NCBI GenBank assembly: GCA_028822935.1
Contig: JAPKCM010000003.1
Coordinates: 90,759-154,758 of the forward strand
DNA length: 64,000 nucleotides
Origin: Akkermansiaceae bacterium
GTDB taxonomy: Bacteria; Verrucomicrobiota; Verrucomicrobiia; Verrucomicrobiales; Akkermansiaceae
Direction: 5' to 3'
A model generated the notes under the pieces. The model did no database searches and was not told where the DNA came from. It saw nothing but the letters and a program-made list of their open reading frames with translations. Position 1 is the stretch's first letter. Each line of letters opens with the position of its first letter. The position numbers were made by a program, and so were the translations under genes. Of this stretch, positions 45,819 to 54,432 are shown piece after piece.

Positions 45819-48332
45819 CTAATGATTAAAAAGGAACTCCTTGGTATTGAGAAGAGCCCAGATGATGTCTTCGAAAGCGGAGCGATTGACTTGCTCGGGA
45901 GATGGTTTGGGCTCGACCGTTTGCGCTTGAGCGTGCTTACGCAGGAGAAACTCCCGGGCGGTCGAGAGCTCTTCCGGAGTCGGTGGTCGGGAGAAGGCGT
46001 GGCGGTAGAGTTCCGCGACACGATCGTCGTCGCCGAGATCCTTGTTCTGGAGGAGCAGCGCGGCGCGGGCCTGGTCGGAGGCGAGCTTATTCCGGATGTT
46101 CTTGGAGTTCACGAGGTGCAGAGCTTGCGCCAGGTTTACGTCGGAGGTGCGCTCGCATTCACACGAACTGTTCATATCAGGACGGCCGAAGACAGACAGG
46201 AAGTAGGAGTCACGCGTGAAGCGGTCGTCGGGAAGCTGCACCGCGCTCACGCCCTGCGGTTGGCCACCAAACTTATCCTGGGAATTCGTGACGAGATTGA
46301 TGCCGTCGAGAAGAACCTCGGCCGGGAGGCGGCGCGGGTAGAAGCGCGAGTAGTTCTGGCGGTCGTCGCGGTTGTATTCATTCGGAATGGAACTGAGTTG
46401 GTAGGTTCGGCTGTTGCAGATCAAGCGCACGAGATCCTTGAGATCGTGGCCGTTCGTTACGAAGTGCTTGGTGAGGTCGTCGAGGAGAGCCGGATGAGTG
46501 GCGGGATTAGTGACGCGCAAGTCGTCTTCCGGATCGACTAGGCCGCGGCCGAAGAAGTGCTTCCAGTAACGGTTCACCAGCATGCGCGCGAAGAAGGGAT
46601 TCTCGGGAGCCACCAACCAGTCCGCGAGCGGCTGGCGCGGGTCTTGATGGGAGGCGAGTTCGAGGGTTTTTCCACCGAGCGGAGTGGGCTTCAGGCTGAG
46701 GCCGGAACGGGGATTCTGAGCTGTGGCGTTCCCGCGTTTGTGGTAGATGAGTTCCTCTCCTGCTTGCTCGCCGGGCTTGCGACCGATGGTGGAGAAAAAG
46801 GCCTCGAAGCCGTAGTAGTCGTCCTGGCTCCACTTTTCGTAGGGATGGTGATGGCACTGCGCGCACTGCATGCGAATTCCGAGGAAAACCTGCGCGACAT
46901 CCTGCATCTGTTCCTTGCTCTCCCGCACCGAACGGTACCAGGCCACCGCAGGCGACTGGCCCACTTCCCCGGTGGCCGTGATGAGTTCACGCACCACCTC
47001 GTCGTAGGGACGGTTGTCGTTGAGCGAGGAGCGGATCCAGGAGTGAAAGGCGTAGGTTCCGCGCTTCTGGGTGTCGTCCTTGCGCTTGTTTCGAAGGATG
47101 GCGGACCACTTCCCCGCGAAGTAGTCGGCATAGGCCGGACTGCCGAGGAGGGTTTCAATGAGTTTGGCCCGTTTGGCAGGGTCGGGGTCGGCGAGAAAGA
47201 GATCGGATTCGGCAAGGGTCGGGAGACGACCCGCGATATCGAGAGTCACGCGCCGCACGAAAGTGGCCTCATCAGAGAGATCGGAGGGAGGCAGTCCGAG
47301 CGTCTTTAACTTGGCAAGAATGCGTTCATCAATGAAGTTGGTAGGGGCCGGAAAATTGTCGACAGGGGCTCCGAGGGGGATTGTGGCACGGAAGACGTCA
47401 ACGTGTTCCTGGAAGCGAATCATAATGGAAGTGCTGCCGGTGCGCTCCTTCATGGTGACCCGTCCGTGTTCATCGGCCACTGCCATCTCGTCGTCTTTTG
47501 ATTCATACTGCACACTGCGCGTGATGTCGCGGATACTGCCGTCACTGAAGTGCGCAGTGACCTGCAGTTGTTGGCGGGCTTCGGGGCGCGTGAGGCATTC
47601 CTGCGGGAAGACCGCGATACGTGTCACGCTGGGATCATTCTCGGGAGCGTAAGGGAGGCCTTGTTGGATCCAGCGCACGATGAGTTTGTAGGCATCGCTG
47701 TCCTTCTCCAATCGGGAACCACCCCGATGGGGAAGTTCGCCACTGGCCTTGAGGAGCAGCAGGCTGTGCTCGGGAGCGGCCCGAAAGATACGGCGCCCGC
47801 GTGACTCCTTGACGAGGTATTCGTAGTCTTCGGCCGACTCGTATCCAAGGAGGGAGAGCCGAAAGCTATTCTGGCCTTCGGCTTTGCCGTGGCACCCGCC
47901 GCTGTTGCATTCGAAGCGGGTGAAAATTGGAACGACGTCGTTGGGAAAGCTAACCGGGATGCTCTTGCCAAAGCCCTGCACCGAGATGGTGAAGGGAGCA
48001 CTGGTAACTCCCTCAGTGGTGGCGGTAACGGTCGCGGTGCCATCGCCGTAAGCTCGCACGAATCCGCTCGGGTCGATATCGATGATGCCCTCTGGCAGGA
48101 CTCCGTATTTCGCGGAATGAGTCACATCATGATCTGCCCCGATGGCCGATTTCGCGGTCAGGACAAGTTGATACGTGGCGTGCGGGCCGATGAGCTTGAT
48201 TGGCTCGACCTTGCTCCAAGCCAGGGTAAGTGCTGGGGCCGCCGTGGACTCAGCGGGAGCCTGATCCTGCTGGGCTGTGGCGAGAATTACTGTGGCGAAG
48301 AGGCCACAGGACAAGATAGTGAGAATTTTCAC
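45819..48332 (-). CDS. secreted DUF1549/DUF1553 protein with Big2-like domain
   Basis: The 837-residue protein has a signal peptide (LTILSCGLFATVILATAQ) and a Big2/invasin-like domain at about 40-125 (YGDGTATVTATTEGVTSAPFTISVQG). A short segment with CNSGGCHGKAEGQNSF (CxxxxCH type) follows. DUF1549 lies at about 320-530 (FIDERILAKLKTLGLPPSDL; QCAQCHHHPYEKWSQDDYY, a CxxCH site) and DUF1553 at about 570-830 (LVNRYWKHFFGRGLVDPEDDLR). This pair of domains is a hallmark of PVC bacteria and nearly always precedes or follows a DUF1501 gene, as here. Its activity is unknown. It starts 7 bases after the DUF1501 stop. Confidence 0.9.
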   Translation of the reverse strand: MKILTILSCGLFATVILATAQQDQAPAESTAAPALTLAWSKVEPIKLIGPHATYQLVLTAKSAIGADHDVTHSAKYGVLPEGIIDIDPSGFVRAYGDGTATVTATTEGVTSAPFTISVQGFGKSIPVSFPNDVVPIFTRFECNSGGCHGKAEGQNSFRLSLLGYESAEDYEYLVKESRGRRIFRAAPEHSLLLLKASGELPHRGGSRLEKDSDAYKLIVRWIQQGLPYAPENDPSVTRIAVFPQECLTRPEARQQLQVTAHFSDGSIRDITRSVQYESKDDEMAVADEHGRVTMKERTGSTSIMIRFQEHVDVFRATIPLGAPVDNFPAPTNFIDERILAKLKTLGLPPSDLSDEATFVRRVTLDIAGRLPTLAESDLFLADPDPAKRAKLIETLLGSPAYADYFAGKWSAILRNKRKDDTQKRGTYAFHSWIRSSLNDNRPYDEVVRELITATGEVGQSPAVAWYRSVRESKEQMQDVAQVFLGIRMQCAQCHHHPYEKWSQDDYYGFEAFFSTIGRKPGEQAGEELIYHKRGNATAQNPRSGLSLKPTPLGGKTLELASHQDPRQPLADWLVAPENPFFARMLVNRYWKHFFGRGLVDPEDDLRVTNPATHPALLDDLTKHFVTNGHDLKDLVRLICNSRTYQLSSIPNEYNRDDRQNYSRFYPRRLPAEVLLDGINLVTNSQDKFGGQPQGVSAVQLPDDRFTRDSYFLSVFGRPDMNSSCECERTSDVNLAQALHLVNSKNIRNKLASDQARAALLLQNKDLGDDDRVAELYRHAFSRPPTPEELSTAREFLLRKHAQAQTVEPKPSPEQVNRSAFEDIIWALLNTKEFLFNH

Positions 48333-48339
48333 GTGGCGA

Positions 48340-49692
48340 TTATCCTACGAGTTCAGGGAGGGGCGCGAACTGGTTTTCGATGAGATAACGAGGTCGTCCG
48401 GTAAGATCGTCGATGGTGGTGCGGCGCGCGTCGATTCCGAGGTTGTGATAAAGAGTCGAGAAGACTTCCTGAAACTCGACAGGGCGTTCCGATGCTTCCC
48501 CGCCGTCGCGCGTGGTGGCACCGATAACTTGTCCGTTATTCATGCCACCACCGCCAACGAGCGCGCACGAGACTTTCGGCCAGTGATCGCGTCCGCCTTG
48601 TGGGTTGATTTTCGGGGTGCGCCCAAACTCGCCCCACACGACAACCGTGACGTCTTTGTCCATCCCGCGATCGACAAGATCCTGCATGAGGGCACTGACC
48701 CCTTGGTCGAGGAGCGGAAAGTCTTCGCGGGCCCGCTTGAAGTTGCCGCTGTGCCAATCCCAGCGACTGAAGCCGAGCGTGACGCAACGGGCTCCGGCTT
48801 CGATGAGACGGCGTGCCATGAGAAATTGATCGAGTCGTTTCCAGGGGCCGTCTGCAGTGAGCTTTTCAGTTCCTTTGCCGTAACGCTCCACCGTTTTGGG
48901 ATCTTCCTTACTCAAATCGAAGGCATCGGCGAGGCGACTGGAGGTGAGAACGCCGAAGGCCTGTTCAGTGAAGGCATCCATCCCCTCCATCGCGCCGGAT
49001 GAATCGACGTCGCGGCGGAAGCGGTCAAAACTGCCCAGGAGAGCCTTGCGATCCTGCAGGCGTTCGAGACTGATCCCGTCGAGCAACATGTCGTCTTTTC
49101 CGGCCCCCCGGAACGGTGCGAAGGCGGCGTGCGAGGGTCCAAGAAAACCGGGCTTTCCGGGGTCGCCCCACTCATCGTGACCGCACTTGGGAGAGAGACC
49201 GAGAAAGGACGGAACCGAGGGATGGACCTGGCCCTGGAGTTTTGAAACGACACTCCCGATGCTGGGCCAGCCCCCGGGAGGTTGTGGACCGCGCGGGGTC
49301 CGGCCGGTGAGGCACTGAATGGCGTCGTGTCCACCGTGCGCGCCGACCATCGAGCGGATGACCGAAAATTTGTCCATCATCTTGGCGAGCTGTGGGAAGA
49401 GTTCGCAGATCTCGATGCCATCGACATTGGTGGCGATTGGTTTGAACTCTCCGCGAATTTCGGAAGGGGCATCCATCTTGAGATCGAACATGTCCTGGTG
49501 CGGAGGACCGCCCGCCAGGAAAATATTGATGAGTGCCTTGTGGGGTCGGGCTTTGCCGACATTCTGCGACTCGGCTTGAAGGAGTTGCGGGAGCATCGCT
49601 CCTGCGAGCCCAAGGGACCCGATTTTGAGAAACCCGCGGCGCGTGTGGCCGTCGCAGAAGGCTTCTCCGTTACTTGATGAGATAGTGAGCAT
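48340..49692 (-). CDS. DUF1501 sulfatase-like protein with Tat-type signal
   Basis: The 450-residue protein has a twin-arginine signal ([16 protein letters not shown] near residue 17). The DUF1501 fold belongs to the alkaline phosphatase/sulfatase superfamily, with [13 protein letters not shown] and [15 protein letters not shown] near the N-terminal half, and [22 protein letters not shown] as the C-terminal conserved part. The family lacks a classical sulfatase cysteine motif and its chemistry is unproven. It is the first gene of the four-gene minus-strand operon; an AT-rich stretch upstream (49695-49770) probably holds the promoter. Confidence 0.9.
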   Translation of the reverse strand: MLTISSSNGEAFCDGHTRRGFLKIGSLGLAGAMLPQLLQAESQNVGKARPHKALINIFLAGGPPHQDMFDLKMDAPSEIRGEFKPIATNVDGIEICELFPQLAKMMDKFSVIRSMVGAHGGHDAIQCLTGRTPRGPQPPGGWPSIGSVVSKLQGQVHPSVPSFLGLSPKCGHDEWGDPGKPGFLGPSHAAFAPFRGAGKDDMLLDGISLERLQDRKALLGSFDRFRRDVDSSGAMEGMDAFTEQAFGVLTSSRLADAFDLSKEDPKTVERYGKGTEKLTADGPWKRLDQFLMARRLIEAGARCVTLGFSRWDWHSGNFKRAREDFPLLDQGVSALMQDLVDRGMDKDVTVVVWGEFGRTPKINPQGGRDHWPKVSCALVGGGGMNNGQVIGATTRDGGEASERPVEFQEVFSTLYHNLGIDARRTTIDDLTGRPRYLIENQFAPLPELVG

Positions 49693-49814
49693 GGGTCCGA
49701 CAGGGATGGATTTGTATATTACTTGGAAAGGAGGTAAATTCCTTTCATATCACTAAAGATCTTTAGCCCGGATCGATCACCGATTCGAATTCGCCTTGGC
49801 TTTGGGCCTCAAAT

Positions 49815-52800
49815 CTAGCGCTTCTCTCCCACCAAAGGTTGGGTGGTGCGAAAGTAAGCAAAGAAATCACGGATCTGCTGATCGCTCATCCCACTTAGCA
49901 AGCCCGGTGGCATCAGGGAGCTTTCGATGGCATTGATCTTGGCAATACCCTCCCGTTTCAGAGAAATCGATTGCCCATCCATGCCACGAATCACCATGAC
50001 CGCATTGTCCTCGTCTGCTTTAAAGCCCATGATCACGCGACCATCCTTCATCGTTACCACGTAGTTCTCATACCCCTCCCGGATCTCCGCATTTGGATTA
50101 ACAATGTTTAATAGCATGTTCCCGGTGTCCTTGCGCTGGTAGCCGGTGAGATCCGGACCGATGCTACCGCCGTCTGCAAACAACTTGTGGCAGGCTGCGC
50201 ATTTGTTCATGAATAACGGTTTCCCGTCGTAGGGATTGCTCTTACCTTCCTCAAGAATTGCATGGATGCGGTCGATCTCCTTCTGAAAATGCTCGGGCGT
50301 TGGAGCACGCAATTCGCCCCACACTTTGTCGACCTTTGTCTGCAAGACGGCATCTTGATGGAGCCTGATTTGCGCCACCTGTTCACCAGGGAATGACTCT
50401 TTGTCAATCTGCCCCGCGGTTACCGCCTCCACCAATTGCCACGACCAGTTGGCCCGGGTTGCGAGCAGGGTGCGTGCGACTTCTTGGGTCGCCCCATCAA
50501 AACCCTTATAGCGATTGATCACTTCGCTGCCGATTTTTTCATCCCGATACGATTGCAAGGAGGTGAGCGCGGCATGGCGCACAGTCGCTTGCTCGTCGTC
50601 GAGAACGGACAACATGACTGGCACACTGCGGGGCACATCAATCTCCCCAAACAGAGAAATAAAGGTGACGCGGCGGGTAAGTGAACCTTCTTTATTTGCG
50701 GGGATTTTCAGCGCCTCATCAATCGCTTTCTTCTCCCCATTGCGAACCCTCAGTGTCAGCGACGCTCCACCTGCGCCATCGATAGCCTTGATCAAACGCG
50801 GTGGCAGACCGGTCAGTGCGCGGCCCTTGTAGGCCTGTTCGAAGCCCTCCATCAGACGCTTCTTGCTCCCGGTATCCGGTGACAATTCCAGTAGGCGGGC
50901 GCAACGTTCCATATCAATGCGCTTTCCGTTGGCGGCAAACCGTCGCATCAATCGCCAGAGGATGTGAGCCTTTACAAGTTGGCGGTCCCAGAGGGTAGAG
51001 TCCTCAAAGAGATCGACCACCGCGTCGGCGTCGGACGAGCATTTGGACTCGATTGCCCACCAGATTTGCAGCGGTAGATACCGATCTTTTACGTCCTCGT
51101 CATGCCTCAGGAGTTCGGCGACGATCGGGAGCGCCGCCGCTGTCGGAAGGCGCTTTGCAGAAGCCGCCAACTGGCTTCTCACCTCAACATGGGATTCGCC
51201 CTTGGCCAGCGACGCCAATTTTTCGGCGGTAGTGCGGGATACTGTATGGTTGTCTGCTAACAAACGCACTGTCCACGTGCGCACATATGGATCTACGTGA
51301 TCGAGAGCTTGCACCGCCAAGTCTTCCTCAAATCCACCACTCAAATTCAGCGCCCAAAGATACTCGAGCGCCTCCTGTCCATCAGCTTTGAGAAGAGCCA
51401 CCTTTAATCCACCGATCGCGGTGGCATCCCTGCGGTCACCAATGAGCCTGCGCGCCTGTTCACGGTACCAGCGGTTAGGATTCTTCAACAACTCGATCAG
51501 TTCCGATGTCGATTTCTCACGAAGATCGAACGGGGCTGTCGTCTGGTGCCCCTTGGCCGCCCTAACGCGGTAGATCCGACCATTCTCCTTGTCGATCTTG
51601 CCCTCGTGATTCCGGTAGTGGTTTACCTGGGCGTCATACCAGTCGGCGATGTAGATTGCCCCGTCCGGCCCGTGCTTGATGTCGACAGGGCGAAACCATG
51701 GATCTCCGCCTTTCTCGATCGCGGCTGCGACATCTTTCGTTCTAAATGTCGCTCCATCCACAGTGCGCTCGGCTACCGGTAAATAACGGTTCATTGGGTC
51801 GATGCCGATGAGCTTGCCGTGGTATTTTTGCGGCAACGAACCCCCTTCGTAGACGATGAAGTTGTGGGTAAACCTCGCCACATTCGGGTGGGGCATCTGG
51901 GGGAAATAGCCGAATGCGTATGGATTGGAAAGCGAGCCGTGTTTGCCAAAAGTTTTCTGTAGATAGGCACCTTGGGCGTAGTGGAACCCGCGGGTATTGC
52001 CGCCGTTGTGCCCGGAGAAGACGCGCCCCTTCTCATCGATCTCACAGCCGAAGGCATTCCCGCCTCCCTCGGCGTAGGTTTCAAAAACACGCCGCTCTGG
52101 ATGGTAGCGCCAGATCTGCTGACCCTGGGTGTGGATGGGTTCTGCACCATCATCCTCACCAACGATGACGATGTCCGCAGAAACGGTTGAACCTTGCGCC
52201 CCGTAAAGCCAACCGTCCGGTCCCCAGCGCAGTGAATTCGAAATCGAATGCGAGTCCTCCAACCAGAATCCCTTGAGATGCACGATAGGGTCGCCGTCCG
52301 GGACATCGTCGCCATCTTTATCCGGATAGAACATCAGATACGGCGGATTCATCACCCACACACCACCGCTCCCGTGTGCAAGCGATGTGGCCATGTTTAA
52401 TCCGTCGAGGAAGGTCTTGGTTTTGTCGTAAGTGCCATCCCCGTCGGTATCCTCGTGGATCGTAATCTTATCTTCCCCTCGAAAAGGTGATCCCGGTGAA
52501 TGCGGAGGAGGCGGCGGGACCTTGTCATAAACATTCCGCCACACGCTATCTCGGCTCACAATCTTGAGTCCGGCGGGGTGGGGATACTGGCGGTATTGAA
52601 CCACCCACATCCGGCCACGTGCATCAAAATTCAAAAACAAGGGCTGTTCGATGAGCGGATCAGCAAGCACCAAATCGATCGCCAAACCATCACCCGGCAT
52701 CAGTGCTTTGACAGCTTCCTCCGGTAGCAACGCGCCCGGCGCCCACGAGACAGATTTGCCAGATTCCTGTCTCGCCGCTTCCGGATTTGAGAGCCCCCGC

Positions 52801-52910
52801 AAATCGAATTCAGGAACTTCCTCTTCAGCCGATGCCGGTCCGGCAACGAACACGGTGAGAGCGGCGAGACAGGCCCTGGACGGAATTCTGAGAAAATTAG
52901 GGCTCTTCAT
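49815..52910 (-). CDS. secreted PVC-type heme-binding protein: beta-propeller, HEAT repeats, cytochrome c
   Basis: The 1,031-residue protein has a signal peptide (RACLAALTVFVAGPASA). A sorbosone-dehydrogenase-like six-bladed propeller covers about 60-450 (FLNFDARGRMWVVQYRQYPHP, DGDGTYDKTKTFLDGL, GPDGAIYIADWYD). HEAT-like helical repeats fill about 460-860. A cytochrome c domain lies near the C-terminus with CAACHKLFADGGSIGPDLTG, followed by the conserved VVTMKDGRVIMGF and SLMPPGLLSGMSDQQIRDFFAYFR parts. This is the 'membrane-bound dehydrogenase/heme-binding' PVC family, thought to oxidise sugars or alcohols outside the cell membrane. It is a single-gene unit between two operons. Confidence 0.9.
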   Translation of the reverse strand: MKSPNFLRIPSRACLAALTVFVAGPASAEEEVPEFDLRGLSNPEAARQESGKSVSWAPGALLPEEAVKALMPGDGLAIDLVLADPLIEQPLFLNFDARGRMWVVQYRQYPHPAGLKIVSRDSVWRNVYDKVPPPPPHSPGSPFRGEDKITIHEDTDGDGTYDKTKTFLDGLNMATSLAHGSGGVWVMNPPYLMFYPDKDGDDVPDGDPIVHLKGFWLEDSHSISNSLRWGPDGWLYGAQGSTVSADIVIVGEDDGAEPIHTQGQQIWRYHPERRVFETYAEGGGNAFGCEIDEKGRVFSGHNGGNTRGFHYAQGAYLQKTFGKHGSLSNPYAFGYFPQMPHPNVARFTHNFIVYEGGSLPQKYHGKLIGIDPMNRYLPVAERTVDGATFRTKDVAAAIEKGGDPWFRPVDIKHGPDGAIYIADWYDAQVNHYRNHEGKIDKENGRIYRVRAAKGHQTTAPFDLREKSTSELIELLKNPNRWYREQARRLIGDRRDATAIGGLKVALLKADGQEALEYLWALNLSGGFEEDLAVQALDHVDPYVRTWTVRLLADNHTVSRTTAEKLASLAKGESHVEVRSQLAASAKRLPTAAALPIVAELLRHDEDVKDRYLPLQIWWAIESKCSSDADAVVDLFEDSTLWDRQLVKAHILWRLMRRFAANGKRIDMERCARLLELSPDTGSKKRLMEGFEQAYKGRALTGLPPRLIKAIDGAGGASLTLRVRNGEKKAIDEALKIPANKEGSLTRRVTFISLFGEIDVPRSVPVMLSVLDDEQATVRHAALTSLQSYRDEKIGSEVINRYKGFDGATQEVARTLLATRANWSWQLVEAVTAGQIDKESFPGEQVAQIRLHQDAVLQTKVDKVWGELRAPTPEHFQKEIDRIHAILEEGKSNPYDGKPLFMNKCAACHKLFADGGSIGPDLTGYQRKDTGNMLLNIVNPNAEIREGYENYVVTMKDGRVIMGFKADEDNAVMVIRGMDGQSISLKREGIAKINAIESSLMPPGLLSGMSDQQIRDFFAYFRTTQPLVGEKR

Positions 52911-53147
52911 AATGGTCTACTGCTACTGGGGAGGGGGTATCATGGCTAGAATAAATAACGATCACCGTGTAGGAAAGGTTTCATCCCGTTTGGCAGCGAT
53001 GACATTCCAATCTTTCACGGGACCAAAAAAAATTGAACAAGATTCATCGTATTTCACGATCAAACAAAGGAATGAACCGCGTATTCTTTCTTGATTGGCT
53101 CCTGCTCCAATTCCGTCCACAATAGGAAAATCTCAACAGCAATTCCC
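52911..53147. other. divergent promoter region
   Basis: This 237-base AT-rich gap separates a minus-strand and a plus-strand operon. It contains no gene. A poly-T/A tract on the minus strand near 53025-53035 is the only striking element. Confidence 0.3.
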
Positions 53148-54404
53148 ATGCGAACCCAACTGACCCGAAGAAATTTCCTACGCGCCGGAGGAGTCGCGAT
53201 CGCCCTCCCGATGATGGAATCGTTCACGCCACTCGCTCGTGCCGCCGAAGGCAAAAAATCAGTGAAGCGCATGGTCTGCCTCTCGAACAACTATGGAATC
53301 TATCAGAAGGCATTTTTTCCTACCGAGGCAGGACGCGGCTATGAGCTTCCACCGACCCTGCGGCCCTTGGAAAAGCACCGGAAGGATTTCTCCGTCTTCT
53401 CCAATCTCGATCACGGCCTCACCGGCGGACACGCCTGTGTGCCGACGTTTTTGAACGGGATCCGACCGGACATGGCCTCAAGTTTCCCCGAAGGAAACAT
53501 CAGCATGGACCAGAGGGCGGCCGAGTTCGTCGGAGCGGCCACTCGCTATTCGTCGATGACACTTAAGGTGAAGGAATCCAACCAAACCAGTTTTACGCGC
53601 ACCGGAGTGCAGGTGCCCGCGATCGATGTCACCGCGATGTATCGCAAGCTCTTCCTTGAGGAGTCCGCGGAGGCAAAGAAACAGGAGCGCTTGCGACTGC
53701 AACGACATGGCAGCATTCTCGACACGGTGCTGGAGAGAGCCAAGGCCGTGAACCGGGAGCTGGGAAAACAGGACCAAGAGAAATTTGCCGAGTATCTCGA
53801 TTCCGTGCGAGGCCTAGAAAAGAAGATCGATCAGCAGCAGCCCTGGCTTGATCAGGCCAAGCCGAAAACCGAGATGGCCGAACCACGTCCTTCTCAGCAG
53901 ACCGCTGATGAAATGAAGATCATGATGGAACTGATGGCCCTGGCGATCGAAACCGACTCGACCCGGGTCATGACTCTCTCCAGCGGGTTTACCAATGGCG
54001 ACTTCGGCTTACAGGGCGGCTATCACGGCTTCTCACATCACGGGGAACTCCCCGAGAAGACCGAAGCGCTCAAACTCATCGAAGGAAATCAAATCGCACA
54101 AATGGCTTACCTCATCGAGCTGCTGAAGGGAAAAGAAGATACCATCAATGGCGGCACCTTATTCGATCATACGATGATCCTCTTCGGTTGTGGCATGGCG
54201 ACAGGAACTCATTCCTGCAAGAACATGCCACTCGTCCTCGCCGGTGGTGGATTTAAACTAGGCGATCACCGTGCCATGCCCGAGGGGAAAACCGAACGGG
54301 TGAAAGCGTGCAACTTGTTGCTGTCCATGCTTCAAAATTTCGGCTTGGAGGTGGACCAGTTTGGCACCAGCACCGGAACACTTACGGGACTCGAGTCGGC
54401 TTGA
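53148..54404 (+). CDS. DUF1552 protein with Tat-type signal
   Basis: I take ATG 53148, which gives MRTQLTRRNFLRAGGVAIAL, a clear twin-arginine signal; an ATG 19 codons upstream would mask it. The 418-residue protein is a shorter relative of the DUF1552 gene at 34655, with GLTGGHACVPTFLNGIRP near residue 100 and ILFGCGMATGTHSCKNMPLVLAGGG near 350. It starts an operon with the propeller-NIPSNAP and DUF1592 genes, the same pairing as in the first block but in the opposite order. Confidence 0.87.
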   Translation: MRTQLTRRNFLRAGGVAIALPMMESFTPLARAAEGKKSVKRMVCLSNNYGIYQKAFFPTEAGRGYELPPTLRPLEKHRKDFSVFSNLDHGLTGGHACVPTFLNGIRPDMASSFPEGNISMDQRAAEFVGAATRYSSMTLKVKESNQTSFTRTGVQVPAIDVTAMYRKLFLEESAEAKKQERLRLQRHGSILDTVLERAKAVNRELGKQDQEKFAEYLDSVRGLEKKIDQQQPWLDQAKPKTEMAEPRPSQQTADEMKIMMELMALAIETDSTRVMTLSSGFTNGDFGLQGGYHGFSHHGELPEKTEALKLIEGNQIAQMAYLIELLKGKEDTINGGTLFDHTMILFGCGMATGTHSCKNMPLVLAGGGFKLGDHRAMPEGKTERVKACNLLLSMLQNFGLEVDQFGTSTGTLTGLESA

Positions 54405-54432
54405 ATATGATGCGACGACGTTCAAACGAGCA

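Noticed and set aside
44937..46541. Long open frame of 534 codons on the plus strand opposite the PPC and DUF1549/1553 genes
   Set aside because: It crosses two genes with clear domains on the other strand, has no recognisable motif, and reflects the codon bias of the opposite strand.
49727..49735. Perfect Shine-Dalgarno-like AAAGGAGGT on the plus strand
   Set aside because: No plus-strand gene follows; the genes on both sides are on the minus strand.
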